A stretch of 64,000 bases of DNA, from positions 1,197,704-1,261,703 of the forward strand of contig NW_015622544.1 in NCBI RefSeq assembly GCF_000835495.1, written 5' to 3'. Below the pieces are notes generated by a model. It saw only the letters and a list, made by a program, of their open reading frames with translations. It searched no databases and was not told the DNA's origin. Origin of the DNA: Cladophialophora immunda. Taxonomy: Eukaryota > Ascomycota > Eurotiomycetes > Chaetothyriales > Herpotrichiellaceae. How positions within the stretch are numbered: position 1 is the stretch's first letter; every line of letters begins with the position of its first letter. Position numbers and translations under genes: made by a program. Below, piece after piece: positions 33,901 to 45,547 of the stretch.

Positions 33901-36400
33901 CTAGTCGGCCACCTGTCTCGCTTTGCGGCAAGCCCCCCAGTCACGCCTGTCACCCCCAAAAGGCGTAGCAAAAGTTCGTTCTAGAATATGGGGCCAAAAA
34001 AACGAAACATCCACACTTGGAGCCCACCAAGAGCGGCTCTCTCCTGCAGACCAAACACCTTCCTGGTCCTCCACCTCTCCTCTTCGACAGCTCCAGCAGA
34101 CTGCATTCAGGCCGACAAAACTTTCTCGGACTGCACATAGGCTGTTGGCAGGTCGGTCGACTTGAACGAATCAGGCATGGGAGCTGCGATCGCGGTGGAA
34201 TCTCAATGGTCACACCGTGCTATTCGGGCCAATTGCGGCCGACGTGCCAAAAGTGAACAAAAATGCTTGCCATGGTTCTGAATGCACACTTTCCTACGAC
34301 CACTGCAGTCATCATCATCACCCAAGCCCGAACAAGGAGGTGTTTGGAGCTGCAACAAATGAATTCCGCTCAGTGTGGTCCTTGTGGAGAAGCAGATGTC
34401 GTCGATCTGGGTCTGATCTCTGACAAGTCCTCTTGCATCAGACCCCGATGGGCCCCCCACTAACATCAACCCCCATGAGCCTGCTCATCCTCCTGCTCCT
34501 AGGGGAACACCACGGAGCTCTCCAGCGGCATCCACAGTCGGGGCCCCTACCAGGCGTCTGGTTCTTGCCTCTCACCAATCAGCGTTGGTGGATCCGCCAG
34601 ACTTCGGTATGGTTACTCGAGAATGCATGGTCATCGCTTCGCCAAACCGCGCAACTTAGATCCTTCAACCCGGTCTGCAAGAGAATACGCACCCTCCCTC
34701 ATAATCAAAAGCCAACGGATCGGCGATGGTGCTGCCCTCGCAACACAGTGATGCGCGTCTCTTCGCCGTGTCCGCCTTGTACGGGCGCATTCCACGAGTA
34801 GACGCGGGCCGCGGACTTTCGCTGTTGTTGCCTTTCCGCACTTTTCCAAGCCTGATGAGACACGGCCTTCACAGTATGCCGGGCCTCCGTTGCCCTTCGA
34901 CCTCAAAGAGGTAATTCGCCACCGACGTGGGAGACGCAAACTGAGCACCAAAGTTAGCAACATTCACACCGCTCGGCTAAGGGGGAGAGGGGGTAGGTCT
35001 CGAAGGAGGGCGGGCAGCTCTTCCGTCCCGGGCGCGAGCTCGATGCCTTTTTTTTTTCTTGCCGGGAAACTTGCATTAACTCTCACGCGCCATCTGCAGG
35101 ATCCCGGTCTCCCTTCAGAGGCCAGCTCGCTGGACCCATTCCGAAGTAATTCCCTGCTTACATATGCACGAAAACTTTTCGAGGGATTGCTGAGCTAACA
35201 GACCCCACCCAGGCCTCGGACAGGGATCCTTCGAGGGTCGAGACGACTGTTGGCCGGTAGATTGTTTTCAGACCTCGCGGGGGCAAGTCATTCCACAGAC
35301 CTTCCCGCGGCATTAGATTCCGATCTAGCGCTGAGAGAAAGTGCCCAAGCGAACAGCCCCAGTCAATGCCTTCACCGCGTTTTTTGGTTGGATTATGTGG
35401 CCCCTGTGTCGAGGGGGTGGCAGAATCCTCCTGAAAACTCTTCATGCTGCGATATGGACCGAGGTTGCCAATACCACATGCCCCTTTGCACAGGCAGATC
35501 TACGACCAAGCGCACATTGAGGTGAGCAACAGTAAGGCATGACGTCTGGATTTGTTGGCTTGAATCATCAATTGATGCTTCTTCGACCGCCTTTGCAGAT
35601 CAGGACGTCTAGCCTAGTCGGTCGAGTGTTGAGAAATCGTGGTTGTTCTTCATCCCCTGGGCAGCGCGCGGACGAAAAGTCTCCCGGTCATAGGAGTGAA
35701 TCCGCACATCACTACGGCGTCGAGTCCCTCTGAGACTTTACCCTTGCCCTTGCTGGCCCCACGAAATCCGGTACCTTGATTACAAGACGACTTGCCGAAG
35801 ACCTATCACGAGGGTTTGCATGGCCTGACAAATTGTCCTGGGGCCGTCTAGCCGCAATCAACCCTGAGACCAACCCTTGCATGAAAGGACAGAAGAGGTG
35901 ATCTAGCTGGATCCTGATTCAGCTCTTCGAACAAACGCCGCACCATTCCTTCTTGCAGATCGGCTCGCCCAATTTTGAGCAAGATTTTCATGATCGCTTA
36001 CAAGAATGCTGACTTTTTCTGCTGCCAAACGTGGCCCAGAGGATGCTCCCGGGGACCATGAACGGCCTTGATCCGACCCGCGAAGGCTTCAAAACTCTCC
36101 TTCCACGCTGAGCTCTTCCAAGTTAAGCTACGTGGAACGTCTCCGACAGCACCAATAGGTCAAAGCCTTTTGTCATCGACAAGCTAACTATCAGCCAGTC
36201 GGGGTATCAAGATTGATACCGTGAACCATGAAGTCTTCTCACCAAGCAGCTGTGATCTTCCCGGCACCCCTGTTCCTCTCTACGAGGTGGCTCGCTCATC
36301 TTTTCTTGCTGAGAAATTGACATCAAACGGAGTCACAACATTTTGCGTCATGCTCTGTTCAGCGCCACAGGGGTCAGTCGTGGACTTTTAGAGCGCTCCT
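33901..36400 (+). pseudogene. Possible decayed or unrecognised multi-exon gene
   Basis: Suggestive only. Several plus-strand segments are low in stops and joined by good splice signals: an acceptor at 34502 behind a CTAAC branch and pyrimidine tract; an intron-like 35146-35212 (GTAATT, GCTAAC, CCCAG); 35522-35598 (GTGAGC..TTTGCAG); and 35898-35958 (GTGATC..CTTGCAG). The reading frame is kept across the last two. Examples of the encoded sequence are LITRRLAEDLSRGFAWPDKL and IDTVNHEVFSSPSSCDLPGT. Yet isolated TGA/TAA/TAG codons interrupt every chain (for example at 35731 and 36182) and no family is recognisable. It could be a pseudogene, a fast-evolving gene with another exon structure, or chance in moderately GC-rich DNA. 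Confidence 0.22.
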
Positions 36401-37971
36401 CGGAACGTCATGGCGCCTCTATCTTGAACCCCGACGAGCGTTGACAGCATCCCTGAGTCAGCAACCCACCCCATTGGTGGTCTCCATATCCGATCCTGGT
36501 ACCTGTCGACACTCAGAGCTCCGTTGTTTGCATTAGGCTCTTGGAAAAGCTTGGTTATGCTCATGGCGATGATTGTTGCTCTTCGGCCGTCGACAACTCT
36601 GAGTCAGGGCAGAAATTCGGCTATTTTCGACATCGGAGACGTGGCAGCGTTGTTCTTCAGTGGGTACAGTGCATTTCTGGCTAAAGACCGGCAATAGGCG
36701 ACGCTCGCCAGACAGACTAGGGGATCGTCAAACCTCGTGGGCCTCTGGTCGTCGTGAAAGACAGGCCTGCACCTGGACATTTTCCCTGCAACCCATGTGT
36801 CAAAAGCGGAGTGACACGGGTCGACTGTCCCACCAGGATGACTGTTTTCTGTCTGGCGTCAAGGCAGACGAGAATCTCATGCCGTCTTCGGCGCGCTTTT
36901 CGGCGATTACCACCCCCTTGACATCTCGCGGTGGCCGGCACCACGCAAGGGAGTTGGCACGGCTCCTACGGCTTGATTGGCTCTCTCCGATCAGATCGTA
37001 TGCTTGGTCGTCATCTGTCTTTGATTGATTGACATCTTGGTCGTTGCTTTTGACGTGTGCCTTTGCAAAAACAAGGACAGGGTTGACGGGCTTTCATACC
37101 TCCAGGCTGAATTTGAGTTTTTCCGTGTCGGTCAGGTCGGGACGATCCTTGGCCTCATCGTTGATCGAGGACACAGGGAGGATCAGGGAAAGAAGCGGTA
37201 GGTGTTGACCGCTTGAAGGGAGAATGTTGACCGTTGCTTCGGGGTGTCGGTGTCGTCACTGGCTTAACGAAGCCGGGCTCGTTCTCGTATTTGGTTGCGT
37301 TTCCATCCCCGGGCGCTTATCATCACAGCCTTATGCGAGATAACTGGTCAGCCCCTTTATCTCCGCAGCCTAACTCCGATATGTTCTCGCTCCTTTGATA
37401 CCACGTTGCGTGTGCGTGCTCAGGGTGCCAGTCGACCGAACCGGTGGGCAACCAGGTAGCTGATACCCTTTACCTTGCTCACCTTCCAACGAAGGAAAGC
37501 TACTCTCTATTTGCGCGTAGCTTGCATCTCTTCTCACCATCGATTGAAAATGCAACGAAGTGACCAAAGAACGGGGAAGGCATGGTTGTTGATCACTCAG
37601 ATACTTTGATCCTGATTATCCCCTGGCTGCACTTGAAGTACAAATTACAACCCACAACCATTTATTTACCTGCTCCCGTCTACTGGTTGTAGTAGTCCGT
37701 ATGATGTATGCAGACAACGTTGCATGGCTTTAATACGTCCTACCCGTATGGGTGGAGGATACTCGTAGTTGTACCGAGTACAGACCACCAACACCGCGAC
37801 GAAATGGGTTTCGGGGCTCGGAAGCAATAAGGACAGCCACGCCGACATGGGGAGACAGATGGAAGGGGGGCAACCATAGATCCATCTTCTGCAAGCTGTC
37901 AGCGAGGTCTGACTACCTATGTAGGCAGGCAGGCCAGGCGAATCCAGCTCCTCGGGGGCACGAATCGTCTC

Positions 37972-38060
37972 CTCTACCTACCTAGATACGTAAATGTATA
38001 GTATGTACGTTCCGATGTACCAATGTACCGATGTTCATACTATGTAGGTACATCGTAGAC
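37972..38060. repeat. Cluster of short inverted and direct repeats (GTAC/TACCTA-rich)
   Basis: ATAGTATG at 37998-38005 is the reverse complement of CATACTAT at 38036-38043, and CCGATGTAC and ATGTACCGATG recur between them. TACCTACCTA and TATGTAGGTA flank the cluster. The arrangement can fold into a cruciform or hairpin; its origin is unknown. Confidence 0.5.
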
Positions 38061-38089
38061 ATTCGTCCCTCTCCCTAGAATCTCAGCCT

Positions 38090-38140
38090 CGCCTCGCTTG
38101 ACCCTTGCCTTGCCTGACGTTGCCTTGCCAAGCTTGCCAT
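38090..38140. repeat. Imperfect CCTTGCC / CCTCGC short repeat
   Basis: Repeated CTTGCC and CCTCGC heptamer-like units. The complementary GGCAAG type occurs at about 2938-2960, so the motif is dispersed in this genome. Confidence 0.45.
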
Positions 38141-39633
38141 ACCGATGATCCTGTTAGGCGAAGCGAAACAGGATATCGGAGATCAGTGAAACAGTAATAT
38201 ATCGTAGCTTGATGAATCGAGCCTTGTGAGTCCTCGAATCATCATATTGTTTTTGTGTGTGTGTTGGAGGGGGGGGGGGGTTGGACAGCTGGACATATCC
38301 TAGCATCCTCCTTGCGGCTGCGCCTGCATATCTATACTACGGCTCTGTAGCTACGATAAGACGCCGAACGGAGGGGTCCGCGGTTTGTACTCAAGAATAC
38401 CACCCACCGCTCAACAGCTCTAGTTCTAGGTTTCTTAATGCACAGAGCAACCCATGGAGGCGTGAAGGACATACAACAGCGTATATACATATACACACTC
38501 GTTTGGAAGGGGTCGAGATAGATGGCTGACTCTCCAGACGGCACCGTGCTTCCACCCGCTGGTACTGGTACGTATCCCCATAAACATTGCCCCTCCTCGG
38601 TCTATGCTCAACCTCGTCTGTTGAAGAGTGAAAACCTCGCTCCGTCTCATGGCTCCTTCGCAGCAGCCTCTGTGTCGGACGTTGTCACCCGAGAGGAACA
38701 TGCTTGGAGCGAAACCGAAACGCACTTTCGGCTCCAGTATCGCATCGGTGCCGGGGGTTGGGCCGGCTAAGACGAGGGCATGTGCAGTATTGGTTGTCTT
38801 CCCTGTGCTCTCCCAAGTTGAGACGACCAAGGACAACAAACTGGATTTGCCTCGTCTGAGTCGGCTTCTGAAGACACTCTCCCTTTGAAAGTCGTTGTCA
38901 TGCTTGTCGAAAGGAGCTGGTGAAAGCTCAAAGGCTGGAAAGAAACATGCGAGCCATTGGCCAAGAAGGAGAAGAGAGAGGCGAAGAGGTTGAGGCGGCG
39001 AGGAAGTGACGCTATAGGTGTTATATTGTATTACCAAGCAGCTGGAGGGTTGTGTCCGACGACTCTTTGCTACCTGCAACGTCAACGTCGGTGAATCCAC
39101 AGGCAGTCGAGGCGGGTGGAGTAGTGTCAGGCCGGCCTGGTCATCATTGATCGGCTTCTTTATAACGTTTGGATTGTTGTTCGGCGACTGAAATGTGCCT
39201 TCCTGATGTGCCTCCCTGGGCTCCAGTGCGCTAGTCGGGTCAACGGTTGTGCTCCATGTTGAATGCTAGAATTCCTTCTGCAATATGGCGAGTGTGACAT
39301 TGGTCTCTCATAATGGGCTCCATGCTTTAATCTGCCAGCCGAGTCTAGCAATTTTCAAAGCTTGTGGACAGTACTTCTCGACGGATCCTGCTGCCCGCAA
39401 TGGACGAGGCAGTTGTCATGCTGGGACTTCTCAGCGGGAAACCTATGGAGGAAGGGCACTTCTGATATCCACGACAGGTACAGGCTCAAGCTTTGGTCTG
39501 GAGCTCTGCACGTGAACATCGTCGATTCGACCACTTTTCAGCCTTGTTGACTTGCAGAATTCGGCCTCGTCTGCAAGTTCCAGGTCCTTCAACGACAAAG
39601 CAGTGACCTCGTCCTGGTATGAGAATCAGGCTC

Positions 39634-39958
39634 TAGGTAGAGAGCCTTTGACATAGGTAGAGAGCCTTTGACATAGGTAGAGAGCCTTTGACATAGGTAG
39701 AGAGCCTTTGACATAGGTAGAGAGCCTTNNNNNNNNNNNNNNNNNNNNNNNNNNNNNNNNNNNNNNNNNNNNNNNNNNNNNNNNNNNNNNNNNNNNNNNN
39801 NNNNNNNNNNNNNNNNNNNNNNNNNNNNNNNNNNNNNNTAGGTAGAGAGCCTTTGACATAGGTAGAGAGCCTTTGACATAGGTAGAGAGCCTTTGACATA
39901 GGTAGAGAGCCTTTGACATAGGTAGAGAGCCTTTGACATAGGTAGAGAGCTTTTGACC
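39634..39958. repeat. 20-bp minisatellite spanning an assembly gap
   Basis: The unit TAGGTAGAGAGCCTTTGACA is repeated exactly head to tail from 39634 to the gap and again from 39839 to 39958. Copy starts are at 39634, 39654, 39674, 39694 and 39714, then 39839, 39859, 39879, 39899, 39919 and 39939. The last copy carries substitutions (AGCTTTTGACC), as array ends often do. At least ten copies are present and the true number is unknown because of the N run. The long minus-strand frame through it is an artefact of the repeat. Confidence 0.95.
39729..39838. other. Assembly gap (110 N)
   Basis: A run of 110 N lies inside the minisatellite. The copies either side are out of register by 5 bases (205 bases between unit starts, unit 20), so the gap length is not an exact repeat count. 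Confidence 0.98.
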
Positions 39959-40235
39959 TTGGCATCGTCTCCATGGCCTACTAAGACAATAAGCGGGACA
40001 AGGCATTGCCGGTCAACCACCTAGTGAAGGGCATCAGAAATCTTCAAGAAGATCCATGATGTACCGTCACATGTTACCGTAGAGGCGCTGCATTCTTGAC
40101 CCTGCCTGTGAACGGCAGGAGTCGGTCGTGGTCTGATCATTGGAGGCGAGTTGCTAATCCAGCGATGTTGACACAGCTCGTGATATCAGTTGTAAGTACA
40201 TAATAAATGTCTGATAATGTCTTCATTGCTCATGT
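39959..40235. other. 3' flank of yif1
   Basis: About 280 bases between the repeat and the yif1 stop codon. Nothing was recognised; probably the yif1 3' UTR. Confidence 0.5.
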
Positions 40236-41470
40236 CTATGCTCTCGGTCCAGTCAGTCTACTGGCAACCGTTTTGACAGCTGCCTCTTCACGGCTGAGGA
40301 TCCACATGAAAAGCAACTGGATCACAAATGCATACAGCGCTAAGAAATATGTGCGGCGGTTCTTTTGTGCGCGTGCCACGGTGTAGGAACTTCCGCCTCG
40401 CATAGCTGTCGGATCTCCAGAGGCATCCGGCAGGAGGACGTATTTCAGAGATCTTAGCTGAAAGGACGTCAGGTTGCAGACGACGCGGTGGAGGGGGAAT
40501 TGACACATACCAGAAAGAAAGCATTCGCATACCAGGTGTACAGGAACAACGTCCAGCCCACCCAGTTATTTGTACCACTCCCGCCGGTCAGTAGCTCACC
40601 GAGAAAGAGTGTCACAATCACTCCCACAAATTTGTACCCAGAATAAGCCACCAGATCCAGAAGTTGAGAGTCGTTGCTGATGCTCAGCATATACATCGCG
40701 ATCTTCAGCACGATAATCTCGAAAATGAGGACGAAAATCGCGGTGCTAGTGATGCTGCCCAGAAGCTCGGGATGGAACGACCCCCTGATTCCGGCCAGTA
40801 CGGTCGACAGGAGAATATAGGTGATCAATGCCATTATTGGTATGTACATATCTGGCGAATTGAGGTCGTCGCGGGGCGGAAGGTAGTTGAAAGAATAAGA
40901 CTGTTGAGTCATTGTGCCGTCGGCAGTTGTGGAAGAGGTGGTCATCCGAGCTTGCTGCCGCGTCCATGGCTTATGACGCCAGGGAAATAGAACAAGCAGC
41001 AGTTTCCGTACCACATAGGAGTTTGAGACATTGAAATAGTGCTTCAGCGCGGAGACGGAGATATAGCGGTTCAACTGGCAGAGAGATGTCAGCATTTGCC
41101 GTTTCCACCGAGATACTCCACGAGATCCAGATCCTAGCCACAGTATATGTCCCAGGATCTAGTGCACACGTACGTTCTGTTCCATGTACTCTTGCCCGGC
41201 CTTCATTGCGTGCTGCCCTACTTGGAACCCCATCTGGGCTGTCGGGTCGCTCATGAAGCCAAAGTTTGGCCCGAACCCTCCCCCTCCACCGCCTCCCCCG
41301 GCAGGCGGCGACTGATAGGGGTTCCCATAGCTATTCACCTGGGGCTGTGACGGGTTCTGTGAGGTGGGAGGAGGAGGGGACCGCATCATAGGGACTTGTG
41401 AGATGTGCTGAGGGCGAGGGTGGAATAATTCGGGGGATTTTTGAGGCGGAGGGAAGGGCTGGCGCTGCAT
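40236..41470 (-). CDS. yif1: Yif1-family ER-Golgi transport protein
   Basis: Three exons: 41470-41174, 41074-40511 and 40457-40236, all joined in phase 0, 360 residues. Yif1 partners with Yip1 and Yos1 and Rab GTPases in COPII vesicle budding and fusion. The N-terminal ~90 residues are Pro/Gln/Gly-rich and cytosolic, with a run of eight glycines. The conserved family core begins QVGQHAMKAGQEYMEQNLNR and YISVSALKHYFNVSNSYVVR, followed by KLLLVLFPWRHKPW. The C-terminal half holds about five hydrophobic helices (for example YIPIMALITYILLSTVLAG, SITSTAIFVLIFEIIVLKIA, YSGYKFVGVIVTLFLGELL). The short third exon carries the last helix (YFLALYAFVIQLLFMWILS). Splice donors are GTACGT and GTATGT. Confidence 0.92.
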
Positions 41471-43129
41471 TCTGGCCGAGGAAGAGCGTGAGATATCTGT
41501 TGATGTGTGCCTGATGCCGTTTCGAGTCTTGTTTCGTCAAGATGGTTCAGTGAATAGAGTGACAGGCTGTCATAAACAAATCTTGAAGTGCGTCGCGGAG
41601 CGCACTCTTCTGGAAATCTGTCCCCGATTCGACCCCACGCTGCTTTAACAGTTCTTCTCCGCACTCGAGTCATTGATGGACGAATGCATCCCGCTGCTAT
41701 TAGGCCGAGGCTGCGAGGCTGCGAGGCTGCGACGACTTTGCCCACCTGGAGCACCTCGACCACAACGCTCGCCCGTAGTCTATTCTGCGATCTTTGTTCA
41801 ATAGTGGTCAGTTTTCTCAGTTCTGCATTGTACCTGCAACCCGGTAGAAAGGCTCCCTGCATCTCATCCTGTACGGGGACGGGAACTTTCCCAACTTTCG
41901 TATATAGATGGCTCAAACCCCATACGGCAGGTCCTATTCGCACCGCAGCGAGGATGGCTGCCAGTCAAATTAACGTCAAGGGAAGCACTACAACGAGTCC
42001 CACGCACTTATTTCTCACAGCTCGCGTTCGTGCAAGATCGTCAATATATCAAGACCAAATGTTCGTGTTATGCTTGCAGCTAAGAATATCCCGGTAGAAG
42101 CACGTCCCGCTACTGGCGAATTTTTGATGTCTGGTCTGGGGTGGGCAATCCTGCCAATACGGTCGGCACGGCTGGTCGGCACACGAATTCAATAGGCAGT
42201 TCTGCGCCTCTGCTCTGCACAGAGAGAAGCTGCTACTGAGAATGTGGCTTTCCCGAGTGACACATTTATTGTCCCAAGAAACGGACATTCCGTGGCCTTA
42301 AGACGACGAGAATATATACTGTGCAACATACTTGTCCCCGGCGGCTGGCTGACGAAAGGCTTTATCTCTCCTGTTGCCCAAAGCGCCTGCAGTTCTTTTA
42401 AAAGATTCGCCTCTAAACTTATCAGCAGACAAAGTATGTGGATGTTAAGTTGACTTTCACGCATATCCAACAGCAACCAACGTGCGAACTCTATTCCAGG
42501 TACAAAATGTCCTCCTGCACAGCTACACTTTACCCGCCAACGGTCTCGGATCTCCTCTGGAACTTTCGAGGACACGTGGAGCCGTTGATGTCCAGCGATT
42601 TGAGAATAAACGATATACGCAAGGAGCACATTGCCTAGCTGCGGTACAGTCTCTACAGATGCTTAGGACGAAGGCAGTGAGCATCGCAGACAGCCAACTT
42701 GAGCCTCAGAAGGCAACCTGGTCCATGGACAAAGGGGCTTCAAGCGAGAGGGAAATCCACAGTGACAAGGGGTTCCGAGGGGGTCAAAGCCAGTGAAGAC
42801 ATGGCCTGGATACTCGGTACTTGACCTGGGCCCTGCTGGCCCAGATATGCAAAGCGCCCTCCGACAACCTCAGTTGATGTCAAGCAGCGGATCGTTCCAA
42901 AAGTTCCAAGGCCGTTCTTGATTGATCCGTCACATGCTGCAAATTGCCTTGCGGAGAATAGGCGAGACCCTCCCAATCCTTTCGCTTCTCCAGGGTTAGC
43001 CAGACACTAACGGATGATCTGCAGGGCTTAGGACAACGCGGCCAGTCGGTAGTCAGGTACCAAGATACGGGGTCGGAACCTTGCAGCCCCTGAAAAAGGG
43101 GTTCCGACTTCAAGAATGCTGTCAGTGAT
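41471..43129. other. Intergenic region upstream of yif1
   Basis: 1.66 kb with no supported gene. Frames at 41588-42097 and 42189-42629 start with GTG and have no domain-like content. A short GAGGCTGC triplication lies at 41707-41732. Confidence 0.5.
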
Positions 43130-43792
43130 ATGGCGAGATCTATTCGACTGGTCAGCGGCAGCCGTTGCATCCTCAATGCAGGGTGTTTTGACCTCAGTGT
43201 CCTGAGCCCAAGTCGGCCAAACCTGTTACAAGGGCTTCGTCCTCGCCATTACAGCCATACCTACCAAGCATTCGTATTCTCACTCGACGATGCCTCCACC
43301 GCCGAGCGCCTCATGTCGAAAAGCCTGTTGGAAAAGCGAGGTCCGAGCCCCCCTAAAATTGGTCGGAGTGGTCCCGCGCCACCGTGGTTTCGACTTCGCT
43401 CTTTATCCGGGCTGCCAGTCAATCGTTGCTTTTGTGAAACCTTCTTTCTCGTATTCGGCGCCTGCAATTTGACAATCGCGTTGAGCAAGATGAGTCAACG
43501 CGGAAAAGCTCAGGAAAATGTTGGCCCCCGACATGGGGCTGCAAGCCATATTAGCCCCATGGCACACCATCTCCTGTCGGCATCCCTGCTCCCACGCTCC
43601 TCTGCTCGCTTGATAGAGTTCGGCTCGTGCATCTCACGAGGCTGGGCACCGGATATGGAGAGATTTGCACACGGCCTGTACCCCTCTCTGCGCGGATTGT
43701 GGCCAACGAAGCAGCCTGTCGCGATTGAACGCCTAAACACGTTTCTAGGCTCACGGAGGGACCCAGAACATTTCCGGCCTGGTGTGTGATTA
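43130..43792 (+). CDS. Doubtful 219-residue open frame
   Basis: An ATG-initiated single frame of 219 codons lies in the region upstream of the PLAC8 gene. Composition is ordinary (Arg 11%, Ser-rich) and no domain, signal peptide or membrane helix is evident; FCETFFLVFGACNLTIALS is mildly hydrophobic. A frame this long is only marginally unexpected in about 60 kb of moderately GC-rich DNA. It could be an orphan gene or part of a promoter region. Confidence 0.2.
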
Positions 43793-44036
43793 AGGAGAGC
43801 ATCTTGATCATGCAAGAATGGTTTAGATTCATCGCCCAGTGCCCTAACAAGCATTGAGAACGGGCCAAAGGCGGTGAGCTCCCGATGCCTAGAGGTCATA
43901 TACATATACTGCAGGGCATGACCACAGAGTCGTGTTCTACTCCGTTCTCTTCCTCCAGCATCCGTCTCCGTCCACTCTTTTGCTTGTACTGACCCAAGTC
44001 ATTCCTTCCTGACACAACCTACACACTCTTTAGAAA

Positions 44037-44764
44037 ATGGCATCCAACGGAACAGCACCGGCCGCGCCCCAGGCCATGATCGACCACAACGACGTGCAAG
44101 ACTGGGTGAACCGCTTCAACGAGGCCCTGGCAGATTCGACAACTGTCACTGCACCAGCAGCACAAGACGCCCGCCCATGGCACTCATCCTTCTTCGGCTG
44201 CTTTGCCCCCATTGATACTTGTACGTTGGATGAGACAGACCTTCTCTTGACGATATGATCCACCACACCAGAGTGCAGAGCTTCTGACATTTTCTCCAGG
44301 CTTCATCACTTGCTGCGTACCGTGCGTCACCTTCGGCAAAACCCATCATCGCAGCCGCAAGCATGGAAACATGGAGGGATACAACTGCGTCAATGCTTCT
44401 GTGAGTGAATTCGGTCTTCCGTTGTGTTTTCAGCGTCGGCTGCCACCGCACTTCCGCACCTGATGGGCGAGCGAGCATCTGGAGTGTTGGAGTCCAACGA
44501 TCCTAACGTCTACAGTGCCTCATGTTCACCGGATTCTCCTGCTTCGGCCTCCACTTTATCCCCATGATGTTCCAGCGCGCCGATATCCGCAAGAAATACA
44601 ACCTCCAGGGTGACTGCATTGGCGACCTGCTTACGTCGTGCTGCTGCGCTTGCTGCTCGCTCATCCAGCAAGATAAGGAGGCCGAGATCCGGGAGAAAGA
44701 GTTGGCCGAGAAGGTCAATGGTACCGGATACACGAAGCCACAAGACATGGCATATCCTGCTTAA
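44037..44764 (+). CDS. PLAC8-family cysteine-rich protein
   Basis: Three exons: 44037-44220, 44300-44400 and 44516-44764, 177 residues. PLAC8 proteins are small, Cys-rich and membrane-associated; plant and fungal relatives act in cadmium tolerance, cell-size control or calcium entry, but the role here is unknown. The signature is clear: WHSSFFGCFAPIDTCFITCC continuing VPCVTFGKTHHR, then GFSCFGLHFIPMMFQRADIR, KKYNLQGDCIGDLLTSCCCA and CCSLIQQDKEAEIRE. The CCxPC motif forms the first half and the CCCACC cluster the second. The N-terminal 45 residues are hydrophilic. Both introns have canonical signals (GTACGT..CCAG, GTGAGT..ACAG). Confidence 0.9.
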
Positions 44765-45547
44765 AGCGACGGTGTGTCTTAAGGCGGGGTTGCCCAGGAT
44801 CTGGAGCTCCTATATGTGATATCTCTTGTATTTTTGACGGAATACTCCCATCCCGTCAGCGTGTAATGGTCAATTGGAAGACGATCTCAAATTTGTCCTG
44901 TTCCCGCGCTCACTATTGTCTGTCGAGCCCTCGTCTGCCGTGAAGTGCCCAGACAGTCAAAAGAAGCCTTCCCCAACAGTGCCTATACAACTTTCATGAA
45001 CAGCCAAACCGTTCGACTCGACATCGAGGCTCAAAGCGTCTTTATAGCGTATCCATGATGCTCGTCGAGACCGGCCCAGCCTGGTGCGTAAGGCTGTGAC
45101 CCCCTTTTCTCCGCCTACTCCTTTTCCTTGTCATCTCCTTTCGTCTCAGCAACCTCCCCCGTCCCGAGCAAGGCTTCATCTCTATTCTCCTGCCCTCATC
45201 CTCTCACATCAGAACCATATCCGTTGATGAGGGGGAGTTGATCCCCTTCCGGCTGACCTAATGTAAGAATGCGGGGTGGGGGAGAATGCCATACACCCAG
45301 TCGTGCATCGTGCTTCGATCTCCACAAACATGGCCATCGAACACTCTTTACTCCCCATCCGGCAAGCCGCCGCCCAATTGTTTACGAGAGCGATATAAAG
45401 GACCACCACATGCCGATACCTCTCCTTTCTACCAGGAGGTTGCCCGAATTTGCTGGCCTGCACGCAATCTTTCCTAGTTTCCGCGTCCACTGCTGCCGAT
45501 AGACTTCTCCGTCTTCTTTGCTATCCCCCCTTCCACAATTGTCCAAG
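44765..45547. other. Intergenic region with TATA-type promoter of the hydrolase gene
   Basis: 783 bases hold the PLAC8 3' UTR and the promoter of the metallo-beta-lactamase-fold gene. C/T-rich tracts (45100-45200, 45505-45540) precede the start. A TATAAA box is listed separately. Confidence 0.55.
45394..45399 (+). promoter_or_regulatory. Candidate TATA box (TATAAA)
   Basis: TATAAA about 150 bases upstream of the ATG at 45548, followed by a C/T-rich stretch. Clear TATA boxes are not obvious at neighbouring housekeeping genes, so this fits an inducible promoter. Inference from sequence only. Confidence 0.45.

Larger units (their letters stand above)
36401..39633. other. Gene-poor stretch, last part
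   Basis: No supported gene. It contains short inverted and direct repeats at 37972-38060, a CCTTGCC repeat at about 38090-38140, a GT run followed by a G-run at 38253-38280, and scattered 60-120-codon frames without domain character. Some of these, such as 38435-39100 on the minus strand, start at non-ATG codons. Confidence 0.5.

Noticed and set aside
36159..36194. 36-base intron inside the possible relic gene
   Set aside because: It has a CTAAC branch and CAG end, but it is shorter than fungal introns normally spliced.
39634..39958. CRISPR-like array
   Set aside because: Units are contiguous with no spacers; it is a minisatellite in a eukaryotic genome.
39589..40020. Long minus-strand frames through the minisatellite
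   Set aside because: Produced by the repeat unit lacking stops and by reading through N bases; repeated peptide only.
41588..42097. 169-codon plus-strand frame upstream of yif1
   Set aside because: Begins with GTG, Arg/Thr-rich, no domain, overlaps the expected promoter.
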